In this document: positions 1-11,478 of the stretch, one piece after another
How positions within the stretch are numbered: the first letter of the stretch is position 1
How the letters are laid out: each line of letters starts with the position of its first letter
NCBI GenBank assembly: GCA_029207755.1
Contig: JARCOQ010000007.1
Coordinates: 42,923,656-42,987,655, forward strand
Source of the DNA: Chamaea fasciata
Lineage: Eukaryota; Chordata; Aves; Passeriformes; Sylviidae
Reading direction: 5' to 3'
Length of the DNA: 64,000 nucleotides
Notes under the pieces: model-generated
What the model was told of the DNA's origin: nothing
What the model saw: the letters and a program-made list of their open reading frames with translations, nothing else
Databases searched by the model: none
Translations under genes and position numbers: made by a program

Positions 1-3000
1 CAGTGTCTTTTCATTAATGCCTTCTTCCTCTGCAAGATCTTGGAACTAACTGTGACTAAAATGAATCTGCCCTCCGGCAAGGAATGCTGGACACAGAGCC
101 ATTCATTCTCACTTAATTCCTTGTGGGAAGGTTGAGATTTAACTAACTTGCTGCTAGAAAAGGATAAATTTGCTGAGATTGTGAAACAGTGATTGGTTGA
201 CCCTGAGCTGTGCCAAGTGGCTGGGTCATGGGCCAGCTCACCACCATGCCACTGTGGTTCAATTAGCAGTAATGAAAGAGCCATAAAAAAACAAAATTCT
301 GCTCTGGTTGTCATGGTGGAATGTAGGGTGAGGTAACACAGCCCATTGTGACATCATATCTGAAATGTATTTACTAAGTGGCATTTTCTATTGAAACATG
401 TTTTGATGCTTGCTCATTCACTCTCTAACTATGACATACCAGTCAGGGTTACAGCCACAATCTGTGCCTGGTGTTATGGGGGTGGGGGAAAGGAATACTT
501 GTTCCAGCTGGCCAAGAATCTGAGTTCTCACTGGGACACAGCTGAAGGATTAAGGCTGGCAGAGATCTCAGCTGCAGAAAGCTGGCCCATCTTGTGACAG
601 AAAAATGCTGGAGAAAGATCAGATGAGACAAACACAATCAGAAAGTTGGATAATTAATGATGAAAAATGTGGGGAGCTGTCATTCTGAAGATTCTCATAA
701 AAGTGGGCGATGAGATCCACTATTTTGTCCTATTGAAATAAGAAATTTTGTTTTTCCTGGAGCTTGTGACCTAGCCTGAATTTCACACCTTTGAAGTTTA
801 GTGTGACTGAATTCTGAGAACCTGAGCAGCTGAAGAGTACATTGCATCTTTATGATTGCACATGAACAGCACAAAAAATAGAACTAGCTGAGCAGAATAT
901 ATAGGGAATCAGGCTTATCAGAAGTGCTTGCAAAGAATAAAGGTCTTCTGTACAGTGCTTGAATTGAAGGGCTGAGTGTCCAGTTGTGTTTGTGGTACAA
1001 CAGAGTTCAGAGTCTAAGGCACATGGATGTGAAACTAGAAGTGGCAGTCAGCTGTCCTGCCAACAGTGCTGTCATAAGCAAGTAACTTCTCTCTGTTCTA
1101 GAACTCAGTTTTCCACATTTGTGTATTCCAAATCTGTTTCATGACAATTGTTGAAGGGTTGAACCTTTTTATTTCCTTTGATATCCTGTGGGATGCAAGA
1201 TACTAATGGTGCTTCCAGTTCTAAATTTTTTCATTCACAATTTTAGTAGACTGGTAACAACTGAGAGAATAATTTTGCTTTGTTTCACCTGGAGATTTGG
1301 TCTGTACTGTTTTACTTTTCTAACATAGTGTCTCAAAGTGTTCTACAGTTAAAAAAATACTATCCTTTTTTTTCAGGGGAGCAAAACAAGGCATTGAGAA
1401 AGGAGTTATTGGCAAGGCACATGCAACCATTTTATAGCAGGCCTTGGAGCAGCTCCCTCCTGCACAAGCACTTCTAATGCTTTCTGAATTATGTAATATA
1501 CTAATGGACAGGAGAAAATTTCTGAATCAAATGCTGCTTACTTTGGGCAAAGTTTGGCTTTGGATAAGAGTCCTGGTCTGACAGTCTTACCAGATAGAAT
1601 GTGTTTTTGAAACAACCAAAACATTTTCTGCTAAGCCTGTCACGTCCAATTGTAATCTTGTCAGACCTTGTGTCATGACTGGTAGAAGAGTCAGAATCTC
1701 ATCTTGTTATCGAGGACTCTCTTTAAAATATTGCTGCACAGATATTCCTTCCCAGATATAGTTTGCAGTATAGCTGAGGATTTGAAGAGGAAAGAAGGAT
1801 GCAACTTGCATCAGTCATGAGGTATATTCCAGGTTTCTGGTGGTACTGGGGAAAAGCTAATTTACACAGCTGCTCCTGCAGGTAAACAAATCTCTCACTT
1901 TAGTACACAAATCACAACCTGCCCATCTCTTTATTTTCTAAGTAGGACCTATATATTAAAATATGTCATTAAGCAACTTTCATAAGGAGTTTTATGAATT
2001 TTGTAATGGGACCTACCTTGACTCTACTGAAATAAGGCTTGGCACCCACTGCTCTAATGACTGTTGATTGTGCACCATGTTTGGTGGATCCTGAGTTGCA
2101 AAAATTCTTCCCTTATGTCCCCTGGTACTCTGATTTCAAGTATAGCCCATCAGTCTCAACACAGAGTGAGTGATGCTGGTACATGACAGCTTGGGCTCAA
2201 GGACACAGTTCCTGGAGACTGGAAGTGGAGAGTAGCTGAAATGTCTTTGTGGAGTCAAGTCAGGTTAAAGCAAGGAAGTGCAGGTGACCTTTGGCTGGTG
2301 CATAGGAAAGCATCAGGAGGACATCTGTGTGTTCCAAATCCTAGAGCTAGCCTAAGGCGGGATTAATCTTAGCAGGCTTCATTAGTTCGAGCTCTGGACA
2401 GTTGTTCAGTGCCATTAGGGAAAACCAAGATGATACTAAAAACAGTCTGAACATGTTTGTGGTGCTGTGCCTTAATTTATTATCCATCTGGACCTGAACT
2501 TTGTGTCTATGACACAGTTGGATAATCCATGCAAAGAATACATTCAGATGACTGTTGCTTAGCAGGTCAGGTGGAAGACCCTGCTCTGTCTTTTGCTGTC
2601 CACAGGGCATTTCTGCCTACAGGATAAAAGTTAGAGGTTTTTTAGGTCTGTCACCACTGCCATAGGACCACTCAGAACAGATCAATTTGGGTCAGTTCCA
2701 GTGAGTGCTCTACATCCTTGAAAGGCAAGGCTATTACAGATGTCCTTTGACTTAGATAAGTGAGTCACTTAACTTGTTTCTCTGGTTGGGTTCTCCTGAG
2801 GGCATGGGAATCACAGATCAAGTCAAGGTCTAGGTCCATTCCATTCTCTCTTCTGGAGTCCCCAGGTGGCTCAGAGGACATTACTTTACCCTGTTGCAAG
2901 CACACAAGAGGTAATGTGTTCTTCCTATGCCTCCCCTTCAGATTGACACTGATTTCTAGCTACTGGATTTTCAGTCATCTTCATTAAATGCTGAAACTGT

Positions 3001-4748
3001 TCCTGCAGTGTACATCACAACCCTGTTGAAATGTTACCAACAGTAACATAGTTATAGTGCACCAGGCCTCTGATATGCTTAGTACAGTGTTCCCTGCCTG
3101 CAAATCAGGGAGAAAATTGGCTTAAATGGGTATGGGGTACACTGGGAAGGGAAAGAAAAAAAAAAAAAACAAACAACCAAAACAAACCAGTAGGAAGAGG
3201 GAGAAAAAAACTGCAATCTACAGCTCACAAAAATCTGATTCTGTCAAGGTATATTGAAGTCTGCAGAGCAGTTATGTTTCTGTGTGACTCCTGGCAACCA
3301 GCAATGTATCCTATAATAGCCTTGGGTGAGATTGAAGTTTTGGTGATTGTGTTCATGTTGTTGGCTCTCATCTTCTTTTCCCCAAACCTTTCAGCACTTC
3401 CCCAGATCAGAGCGTTGCTGTCGCTAGATGGGGGAATGAGTAGCCTCACAGCTTTGAAGGAAATGCTTAATAAAAATTGATGGATATAGCCCAAGAAGCT
3501 CTCTTTCCATTATTCTTGCTGGGTGTAAAGTTTTAAGCATTGAAGAAGTCATGCTGTCAGCATGACGTATTTTGTGCCTGAGATGCTCATCTTTGATAGG
3601 TTTGACAGGGGATGGAGTGGAGGGATATAGAGGGAGGTTGTTTGTGTAGGGAGTTCAGAAATTAAATTAATGGAAGTTCAGAAAATATTAGCAAAGAGAA
3701 GTGCCAGCAAACTTTAAGGTTTGGGTCTGTCCTTTACCCACAGATACAGCAGATAAATGTCCATTCTGTCACTTAAGTATCCACCCTTGAGATAGCTATC
3801 TTGCATGCACTGTGTTTTCTGTGTAGGAAAGCAGAAAATATTTGTCTAAGTGAGAAGGAAATTGCACAGGCAAGAGATTATTTTTGCTCTTTTATTCTGG
3901 TATTCTCTCTCACGTACAGGTAACCCCTGTCTGAGTGGTGGAGAGGTTGCAAGGTGCAGTAGAGGCACCAGGAGTCCTTCCCATGGGGACATGTGTATCT
4001 TAGAGAAACATGTCTGGGGTCAGATGCTGAGATGGACAGTAAACATGGCTCGGTAGTCTGGCTCTGCAACAGACCTCCTCTCCTTGGACCATGTCAGCCT
4101 CCCACCTGGTCATCTATCCTCACAGTTTTCCTGCCACAGTGAATGCAGGATTTAGTACAATTCTTCAGCAAGCAACGTACCAAGAAACACTTCTGTTGTT
4201 CCCAGAATGGCAGTGAAGTCTGGTGTGTGTTAGCAAGACTTCATAAGACCTCAGCACAAATCAAAGTGAAGGGTCACAGTGTGAACATTAATGTGTGAAA
4301 AAGCTTCATCTTCGGGCTTGAACATTGCTTGGTGAAGCATAAAAGTACACATTTACCTCACAGAAAGTGAATAATTCCTAATAGTTGTTAACTGTGCTGA
4401 GGTGGTCAGTAATTTTAGGAAAAAGAAAAAGATCTTTCCAAAGGAAATCTCAGCTGTATGGGTAAGTAAGAGTACAGACTTGCTTGTCAGCTGGGTAAAA
4501 ACAACACTTATATATGGGTGGGCAGAAACAAATGTTTCTCTTACTTTTTGCACTGTACTTTTGTATTTTAAAATCGTGTGAAATAGTGTGTTTGTATTTT
4601 GCAAGTAGATTTTTTTTTTTTAGCTTGGCTTGGGTTAAGTTTGGTTTCAGAGCTGCCTTCTGGTTATTTTGATTAGGTTAGCTGGGACAGGAGTTTGCTC
4701 TTGTCAGACTCTTGAATACAAAGAAACACCCAAGGATTGCCTGCAGGT
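1..4748. other. Non-coding stretch, no gene recognised
   Basis: AT-rich avian non-coding DNA. I find no conserved coding motif, RNA gene or clear transposon here. The open frames are all under 100 codons, have no recognisable domains and often overlap on opposite strands (for example 3225-3494 and 3274-3480), so I treat them as chance. Small features are an A-rich tract near 3157-3190 and a T run near 4609-4621. It could be intergenic or intronic. Confidence 0.6.
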
Positions 4749-4749
4749 T

Positions 4750-4768
4750 TGGTTTTTTTTTTTTTTTT

Positions 4769-4801
<33 letters not shown>
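4750..4801. repeat. Long poly-T tract (about 52 bp)
   Basis: An almost pure T run interrupted by a single G near its middle. On the other strand it reads as a long poly-A. It could be the decayed poly-A tail of a minus-strand retrocopy, but the sequence on either side is not recognised as any cDNA or repeat. A simple homopolymer expansion is equally likely. Its length is prone to sequencing and assembly error. Confidence 0.85.
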
Positions 4802-4802
<1 letters not shown>

Positions 4803-5304
4803 TCTGGGCAGGTTTAGAGGTTGATAACATGAATGTTAGTGAGAAGGAAATGTCTTCTGATGAGTGCATGCAACTCAATGGTTTCAGAATATAGTATTAT
4901 GCCCTGTAAACACCCAGTTTCTTCAACATCTTGTTAAGTTCTTGGTATCTTCAGCCTCCAATGAAAATAAATTCTGCCATGTGTCTACATGTATGAAGAA
5001 TGATTTCCTGTTGCTGATTTTCAATTTTCACTGTTTCGTTGCACATCTTCCTGTTACGGTATTATGCAACACAAAACAGAAACTTCCCATCTCTCTTTAC
5101 TGCTGTGGTTCCTTATTTGATGTACTTTTATCTTGTCTCATCCTTTGTAGCCCCTTTCTAAAGCTATCAGTTGAAGCCATTTCAGTGTCTCTGTGTGATC
5201 TTTTCAAATCTTGAAAATTTTTATTACCCTTTCCTGAACCTTTACTTCTGTGATCTCGTTCTTTGAGGTGCAAATAACAGAGAAAAACCCTTCCTCCTGC
5301 TATA

Positions 5305-5437
5305 AATCACAGAATATTTTGAGTTGGAAGGGACCCACAAGGATCATCAAGTCCAACTCTTAAGTGAATGGCCTGTACAGGGACCAAACCTGTGACCTTG
5401 GCATTATTGGCATTATGCTCTGTCCAGTTGGATTAAT
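5305..5437 (-). repeat. tRNA-Ile/CR1 composite SINE (TguSINE1-like), older copy
   Basis: Read on the minus strand, the 5' part resembles tRNA-Ile: an AGAGC block, an anticodon-loop region reading CCAATAATGCC, and a degenerate B box near 5377-5390. It then passes into a CR1-like tail containing GATCCTTGTGGGTCCCTTCC and ends in ATTCTGTGATT near 5305. The same head-to-tail order occurs at 25139-25262. Composite SINEs of this design (tRNA-Ile head, CR1-X type tail) are known from passerine birds. This copy is more diverged in the tRNA part than the 25 kb copy. It is not a functional tRNA gene, because the anticodon arm and B box are mutated and the tRNA 3' half is replaced by CR1 tail. Confidence 0.8.
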
Positions 5438-7644
5438 TTCAGGGTTAATAATCTCAGGGTTAATAGTCAGAGGGCCTACACAGCAACTGCATCATATTTG
5501 AGATCCTAGTGACATTTTTATTTGCCTGTTTGTTTTTAATATTTACCTGAAACCTCCCAGAATCATGTTTGGATCTTTAATGTTCATGTTGTATCAGTAA
5601 CTCATAGTTGTGCTGAGATTAAATAGACATAGATAATTTTTCCTCCTTATTGGGCCTGAATTACTAATGTCACTAAAAAATTCAGTCCTGAGGCTGATCT
5701 TTGAGTAAATTTGATTTTCACTTCGATGGGACTTCCACTACCCTTTCAGGAAGACGTATTTCCCATTAGACATCTGCCTGCATTGCTGAAGCTGATTTTT
5801 GCTTTCTTCAGCTCATCTTCTGTTTTCCCTTGTCTCTGCATGTGGTCCAGAAATCATAATGAGTATTGCATTTGGGGAATTTGAACATCAGCAAATTAGA
5901 AGACTCTCCAAATATCCTTACAAACTTTCTGCCTGCTTCTTTTTTTAATGCAACATGATTTATAAAGTACACCAGAAGTCTCTTGCTGAAGTGACAGAAG
6001 TTGCCATTCTGTTAACAAAGAGACTGAATGTTAGAAAGCTCTGGTAATACAAGTATGTTTAAGGAAGCCTTAAAACATGACAACCACTTACTGAGTCTTT
6101 TAGATTAATAAAGTCATACATAAGTTCTGGGCAGGGACAAAGATTATCAATAAAATAAGAACTGCTTACTGAATCTCATGGATGTTGCAGTGGAAGTAGC
6201 TTGAGGAAATCTCTTTTAGGCTCAAATAACCTATGCATTTTGAATAAGGCAGGATTAGGCTTCTGCCCCTTCTGTCATCAGGTACATTGAATTTTCTGTA
6301 ATATCTTGCACACTGGCAACTGGGAAATTGGCTTTTATCCTTTTTTTTAAAGTATCTTAGAAAGGCAAGCAACAAACATCTCTTTTCTCACTTCCCCCTT
6401 CCTCCTTTACTTCTTTTTAGTTAAGTTGGAGGAAGCTCTTTTGAGATTGCCCTTATTCTTCATGCACAGAGAATGATATATCAGGATCCCAATATATATT
6501 AAACATTCTGCAGTGAGAGTTCTGCTTGTAACAAAAGTGAATGGGTTTGTGGTTTTGTTTTTTTTTTTTTTTTCCCCTTGCAGTTTTCATGTGCTAATAA
6601 AGAGAAATTTGGCTGTAAAATACTCCTGATCCCTTAAGGAAAAAAATCCTGAAAGTGCCTGGAACTGTGTTTAAATGTCAGGTTGTGAAAAATTCCATAA
6701 ACAAACCACTTATCTTTACATCTTTAGTAGAAATTTACTGGCTTGATTTACTGTATTTGTTTCCTGTGAAAAATTCCCTAGGCATATATATGCTCCCATG
6801 GCCTGATTTGGGAATTTTTTAAACACAGTTTTGATGTGTATAGAGGGAGCAGATACCAAGGAGGGCTTTGGTTGTTATGCTGAACGAGAACAAGTGATCA
6901 TAATCAGCTCTCAGTGAGACCTTTACTCGATGGTAGGACTGTATTTGTTTAAACAAATTAAGGTGAAATGAGCGTGTCTGATATTGCAGTACATGTAAAT
7001 TGCTAGTTGGAGCTATGACACAGGAACTGCCTCTTCGGGGAAGATTTGGGCTAGGGCTTGTTTTGTCTGTATGTCATGTTAAATGCCTCTGGTGTTGATG
7101 GATCTGATACTTTCTGCATTGCAGCAGAGTTGCAGGGTTGATTGGAGTACAGTTGATTAGCCTGAAGCTGAAGTGTGTCCGTGGCTGAATTTGGATATTC
7201 CCAACGAGAGCTGTATATATGATTACTGGCTGGTATGTGACTGAGCTTAAAAACTGTCTTCCAGCATTCCCTGTGTTTCTGATTCCAGTGATAAAATTCC
7301 TGCCTGCAGAGTTACTAATCCAACAGAAAGCAGATTATCTTGTGCCTTTAGTTCCAGTCCTGTAAAACACTCACACTCTAAATAACAAAATAGTAGGAAC
7401 TAGGAGCCATAATACCTACACAGGAAATCATTGCTTTAGAATTATTCTCAGTGACTTCTTTTGCATTTTTGTCTGTATCACAACAGTAGGCTTTGGTTTC
7501 AGCTCTATTTCAAGTTAGTTTATTAAGGAGTTTTAAATGGCTCTGGTAACATGGATCTCTTATCTGCAGAAGTCAGTGGACATGAATCGTAGGAGAAGGG
7601 TCTGGCATAAGCTGAGATCTGTTCAATAGATATGCAATACTGGT
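5438..7644. other. Non-coding stretch, no gene recognised
   Basis: AT-rich sequence with no coding or RNA gene that I can support. Immediately after the SINE there is a short direct repeat of CAGGGTTAATA (about 5440-5467). A T run lies near 6557-6573. Nothing else stands out. Confidence 0.55.
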
Positions 7645-7838
7645 GTAGGGAAAGGTATCCCTGCCCAGGGTAGGGGGGCTGGAACTTCATGATGTTGAAG
7701 GTCCCTTCCAACCCAGGCCATTCTATGATTCTATGATTCTATGATTCTATGATGATTCTATGATGATTCTATGATGATTCGATGATTCTATGGCTCTATG
7801 ATCTTAGGACTCTAGGATTCTATGATGATTCTATGATA
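7645..7838 (+). repeat. CR1 LINE 3' end with expanded octamer tail
   Basis: The last part of a CR1 non-LTR retrotransposon in plus orientation. The diagnostic 3' UTR block (CCCTGCCCAGGG, then AAGGTCCCTTCCAACCCAGG) ends about 7718 and is followed by ATTCTATG-type repeats. CR1 copies usually end in only a few such octamers. Here the tail has grown to roughly 120 bp (7719-7838), with variant units (ATGATTCT, GATGATTCTATG) and interruptions. The copy is severely 5'-truncated, which is normal for CR1, and has no coding capacity. Confidence 0.9.
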
Positions 7839-10620
7839 CAACAACAGTCTGGATGCAGATGTGAGATGTGACTAATGTGAGGGGCTGAGGAAGGACTGGA
7901 GCAGCTTGGGTACTGCAGGTCACAGGCAGGTATTCCAAAAATCGGTGCATGAAAAGCTTGTGTAGTGCTCACCTGGATTCATCTTGTGCTTACAAAAATT
8001 CCCTCACTTTCTGAAGAACTGCAGTACTGAATGCCTTTCAAACAGGAAAGAGGTCATTGCTTGTAGTACAGTAACTTTAGTGGAAATGTGTTCCTTCAGT
8101 ACTGAAGCATTTTTTTAATCCCTTTGGCTATTACACTAAAAATGGACTTTGTCACAGTCTAGCAAACAGATAAAAGGAATATTCTGGAATTTTGTTTATT
8201 TTCTTGCTGTTGGTGGTGTTTGTCTTCTCTGCTAGGCATTGCTTGTGGGTGCTTCCCTGCTCTCCCCTGCTGCCACCATGCTGCCTGATATTCAAAACAT
8301 GACACAGAGCATTTGGAGAGAGAAAAGCCTTAAATTGAAACTGCTTATTCTTAACACAAAGAGACAGGCAAAATACTGAAATTCTTTAAAGAAAAGAGTG
8401 GAAAATAGTAGAAAGGAAGGAAAACAGCAGCACTCTCTGTTCAAACCAGAAATTACTGGTGTGCATTAGCCTATAGAGCAAGAAAGCTTTTTTAATTAAT
8501 CCTTACTGAAGTCCACAACTCAGTTAAATTTGTGTGTAAATATATATATATATGTATATGTAGCTTGAGAACTGTTGTTCCAGATAATTCAGACATGGAC
8601 CCTCTTCTTTGATGCAATATTAATACTCTGTGGTGGTAAATTTTTCTATTAGTTTGGTAGGTAAAGCATAGAGGACTAAATTTAGCTTTAGTGTATATAT
8701 AGCGTAACTAGAGAAATTTCCTGGATTCAATCTGGTTTTGTGCAGAGTGGGCTCCATCATGTTCAGAACTTCTTGCTTGTGCTCTTTCTGCCCAACACTC
8801 CTGCTAACAGGATTTTCTTCTAGTGGGTGTGGAAGCACATAACCAGTGGAACTTCCTGTGCAGGTTTGACTGGTGCACGACAGGGAGAGGCGTTGCTGGT
8901 GTAGCTCTGTAGTGACATACCACGAGAAAGTAAGAGTTTGGTTTGCAGTCACTGTTGCTGCTATGGCTAAAACTCATGATCTGTAGCTGAAATCAGATGT
9001 TACATGGTACCTTCATTTTGCAATGTTTCTGACTTTAGTGTCTTCACATTTCCATATGTAACCTGCAAGGATGTGCTGAGGAGGATGTGATTATCAATTT
9101 AGGTAGGATGATTGAGAAACAAAGGAGGGAGTTATAAAGCATGGGAAAAATAGGGACAGAAACTTGCAATAAAAACAAAAGGATGTTTACCAAGTCCAAG
9201 AGCTGGCTGGGACTTAGCCATGTCCATGCAATACTTGCAAGCATGAGACATCATTTTTCATGGGAAATTCTGGAGTATAATTCATCATCATTCAAAACAA
9301 ACCAGCTGTTCTCTGAAAGCTATTTAGGTCATGAGATGTCACCACACCTGACCATAAAATCCATCATGTTGGGGAAACCAATGGCCAGTGCCCGGCACTG
9401 TGAAACACTGTGAAGCAGAAGCTGTATTTATCTTTGTTAGAATTGGCAGATCACCCCTGTAGCTTCAGATTAGCCCACACTGACATACCAGCTCTATATA
9501 TTACCATCCATCAGGGTGATCTCCTTTGGAACAAGCCAGCTACTACTCTAGCTTGAGGATTTCTGCCTGTGTTGACATATTTGGAACACTGTGAACAGAC
9601 ATAAGAAGAAAGACACCTTTTGAAATGCTAAACAGCCCTTTTCTTTATTCCTAGCAATTTTCTTTAGTGTTGGATTGTTCACTCCTCCCATCCTTCATAT
9701 TTATTTCTTTTCTTGAGCCTGCAAGGGTATTTTTCACTGAACGTTTTCATCCAGACAGCCAAATGTGCTTCTGCTTATGCAGCACAACATGTAGCACTGC
9801 ACTTTACATCACATCTTCAAGATCCCCAGAAGACTAAATACCAAGTTCAGTCTCTGTACCTCATTGACTCCTCAGAGAGTCTTTTGGGCTTACCAAGCTT
9901 CAAATTAAAGCCATTGCTTGTATGCAGAGGATACTTGTCCATCAGCACCATGGTAACTTCCCATCTATTGAAGTGCATGTCAGACCAGAGTTGATTTAAT
10001 GCAGCAGGCTGATAAGGACATCTTTCTTTGCTACAGAAAGGAAATAAATAAATAAATGTTTCTTTTGTATGCTGAGAATTGACTGTCACTTATGTGTGTT
10101 TCTGAGTGTCTGACATTTTATCAGGCAAAAGATGGAACTTACTTTTTGTCTGGCTTTGTGCTTCTCAAACTATTACACCATTACAAAAGAATGCCCAACA
10201 GTGGCCAATAATGAATGCTGAAGCACTGTTTGAGCAGGTCAAACTTATAATGATACTTCCTCAGAGGATACTCCCAAGTATTCCTGGGCATGAAGTCTTT
10301 ATATTTCATAGCCTCTGACAGAATTTTCTTCCATTAATCCTTCCAATTGCTTTTAAATCTAGGCAAACTTTTATAAGTTGTAGAACCTATGGAATATTTC
10401 ATTAGTAAACTACTTTCTGCGTATTTAAGTGGAATACCACTGCTAGAATGACATTCTGAGAAGATTTAAGGGGAGAGAACATTTATACTAAATTACATTG
10501 CTGCCAATACACTTACAGATTATTGTAAAAATATGTATAAATTTTATATAAGATATGTAAGAATGCCTAGGCCTGGATACTATTCAGCCAAAAGTTCTGA
10601 AGGCGTTCAGGGATGAATAA
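7839..10620. other. Non-coding stretch, no gene recognised
   Basis: Gene-free sequence as far as I can see. A short TA-type microsatellite sits at about 8539-8558. Open frames such as 8620-8952 (minus) and 9713-9994 (plus) have no motif, no homology I recognise and no codon bias unlike the background. Confidence 0.55.
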
Positions 10621-10659
10621 ATGAATATAAACAATATGTGTAACCTCTCCCTGTTGGGC

Positions 10660-11060
10660 AGTTCATGTGACCAAGCCGACACAAATGTCCCTGTTGTTTT
10701 CTCTTGTCCCCTGGGGTCCATTTTTGGGCCCCTCTTTTTGCAAAGTCCCAAGAGGCTGAACAGAGCCCACACAGAGAATAACATTTGGCGCTTTGTGCCC
10801 TCTCCCACGGTACTGCTGGGAGTTCGAGGATAGCTTGCTGAGGGAGAGAATCAGAAAACTAAAACTGAGTAAACTGAGATAAAATTCAGGGGTGTCTAGG
10901 AAGAGGTGTGCATGTGTCCATGGTCTGTTACCCTGATCCCAAACCCTCCCACATATTGTGCCACCCACAGCTGTCGGGCATGGACATGGACACAGTGACC
11001 TGTGGGCCACCCCACACCCCTGGGACATGCGTGGACACCGAGCGATCTACTGCTACTGCA
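10660..11060. other. GC-richer flank 3' of the protamine-like gene, unclassified
   Basis: Base composition rises sharply from about 10,660, well before the gene's poly(A) site. The stretch contains blocks that look like old retroelement sequence, such as TTTGGCGCTTTGTGCC near 10783-10798. A similar TGGCGCTTTG block occurs in the LTR-like fragment near 11,700. I cannot assign it to a named family. Open frames on both strands overlap and show no conserved domain. It could be a degraded LTR or internal retroviral sequence, or the 3' part of the same GC-rich island. Confidence 0.35.
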
Positions 11061-11075
11061 CCAGACACACTCTTG
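11061..11075 (-). promoter_or_regulatory. GT-rich downstream element of poly(A) site
   Basis: On the minus strand this reads CAAGAGTGTGTCTGG. It lies about 20-35 nt beyond the AATAAA at 11095-11100, the usual place for the GU-rich element bound by CstF during cleavage and polyadenylation. It supports a real 3' end for the protamine-like transcript. Confidence 0.5.
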
Positions 11076-11094
11076 TCATGCAAGCTTGCTATAC

Positions 11095-11100
11095 TTTATT
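11095..11100 (-). terminator. Poly(A) signal AATAAA of protamine-like gene
   Basis: TTTATT on the plus strand gives a canonical AATAAA on the minus strand, 48 nt after the TAG stop at 11149-11151. Cleavage would be expected about 10-30 nt further on, near 11,070-11,085, giving a 3' UTR of roughly 65-80 nt. Such a short UTR fits small spermatid-expressed genes. Confidence 0.7.
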
Positions 11101-11148
11101 GTTGCAGCCAGGCCGATGTAGTGGCTGGTCTTCTCAGGGGCTCTGGCC

Positions 11149-11430
11149 CTACAACTCAAAGTTGTCTACGGGCTCATCGATCTCTCCCGGGTCACCCAGC
11201 TCGGCCTCCGGCTCCTCCTCTTCTTGGCGAAGGGTGCGTCGCCTGCGGGGCCGGCGCTTGATCACCGGGGGCCCGTGTGACGCCAGGCGGCGCCTCGGCC
11301 GGGCGCTGGGGCGGCGGGAGCGGCCACTGCGCCGTGTCTTCCGCAGGGGGCGCCGGCTCCGGCTGCGGCTGCGGCTGCGGCTGCGGCTGCGGCGCCCGCG
11401 CCCTCTGCGCCGCCGATTGTAGCCGGCCAT
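11149..11430 (-). CDS. Protamine-like arginine/serine-rich protein with acidic C-terminal tail
   Basis: Encodes 93 residues in one uninterrupted frame. The N-terminus MAGYN followed by RRRR resembles the MARY start of vertebrate protamines. Residues 6-68 hold all 31 arginines; six consecutive Ser-Arg pairs (15-26) would be targets for SR-protein kinases, as in protamines. No cysteine is present, as in known bird protamines. Residues 70-93 are strongly acidic (nine Glu, three Asp, starting with EEEE) and end NFEL; typical protamines lack this. By family knowledge a protamine replaces histones in spermatid nuclei and compacts DNA. I infer that the tail is a neutralising propeptide or chaperone-binding segment. 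The start is firm: CACCATGG context, 48 nt below a TATA box. No intron is needed, and chicken protamine is also intronless. GC and CpG content are far above the surroundings. Alternatives are a transition protein, another SR-rich nuclear protein, or a chance frame in a CpG island. A single copy is seen here. Confidence 0.62.
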   Translation of the reverse strand: MAGYNRRRRGRGRRSRSRSRSRSRSRRPLRKTRRSGRSRRPSARPRRRLASHGPPVIKRRPRRRRTLRQEEEEPEAELGDPGEIDEPVDNFEL

Positions 11431-11471
11431 GGTGGTGCTTGCTCAGTGCTGTCTGTGAGCGCCTGCCCTGC

Positions 11472-11478
11472 TTTTATA
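11472..11478 (-). promoter_or_regulatory. TATA box of protamine-like gene
   Basis: TTTTATA on the plus strand reads TATAAAA on the minus strand, followed by G and flanked by GC-rich sequence (CCCCC just upstream). It starts 48 nt before the ATG, so transcription should begin near 11,447-11,452 with a leader of only about 20 nt. Further upstream the minus strand has TGTGACACCA (about 11537-11546), a weak match to a cAMP-response half site of the kind used in post-meiotic promoters. That last point is inference. Confidence 0.65.

Noticed and set aside
4678..4894. Frames with long Lys or Phe runs
   Set aside because: These are translations of the poly-T/poly-A tract.
7719..7838. CRISPR-like array of short repeats
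   Set aside because: Units are contiguous octamers with no spacers and follow a CR1 3' UTR; this is a vertebrate retroelement tail.
10958..11422. 154-codon plus-strand frame ending in a run of Arg/Leu
   Set aside because: It is the antisense shadow of the protamine-like gene; openness comes from GC richness and the repeat. No promoter or start context.
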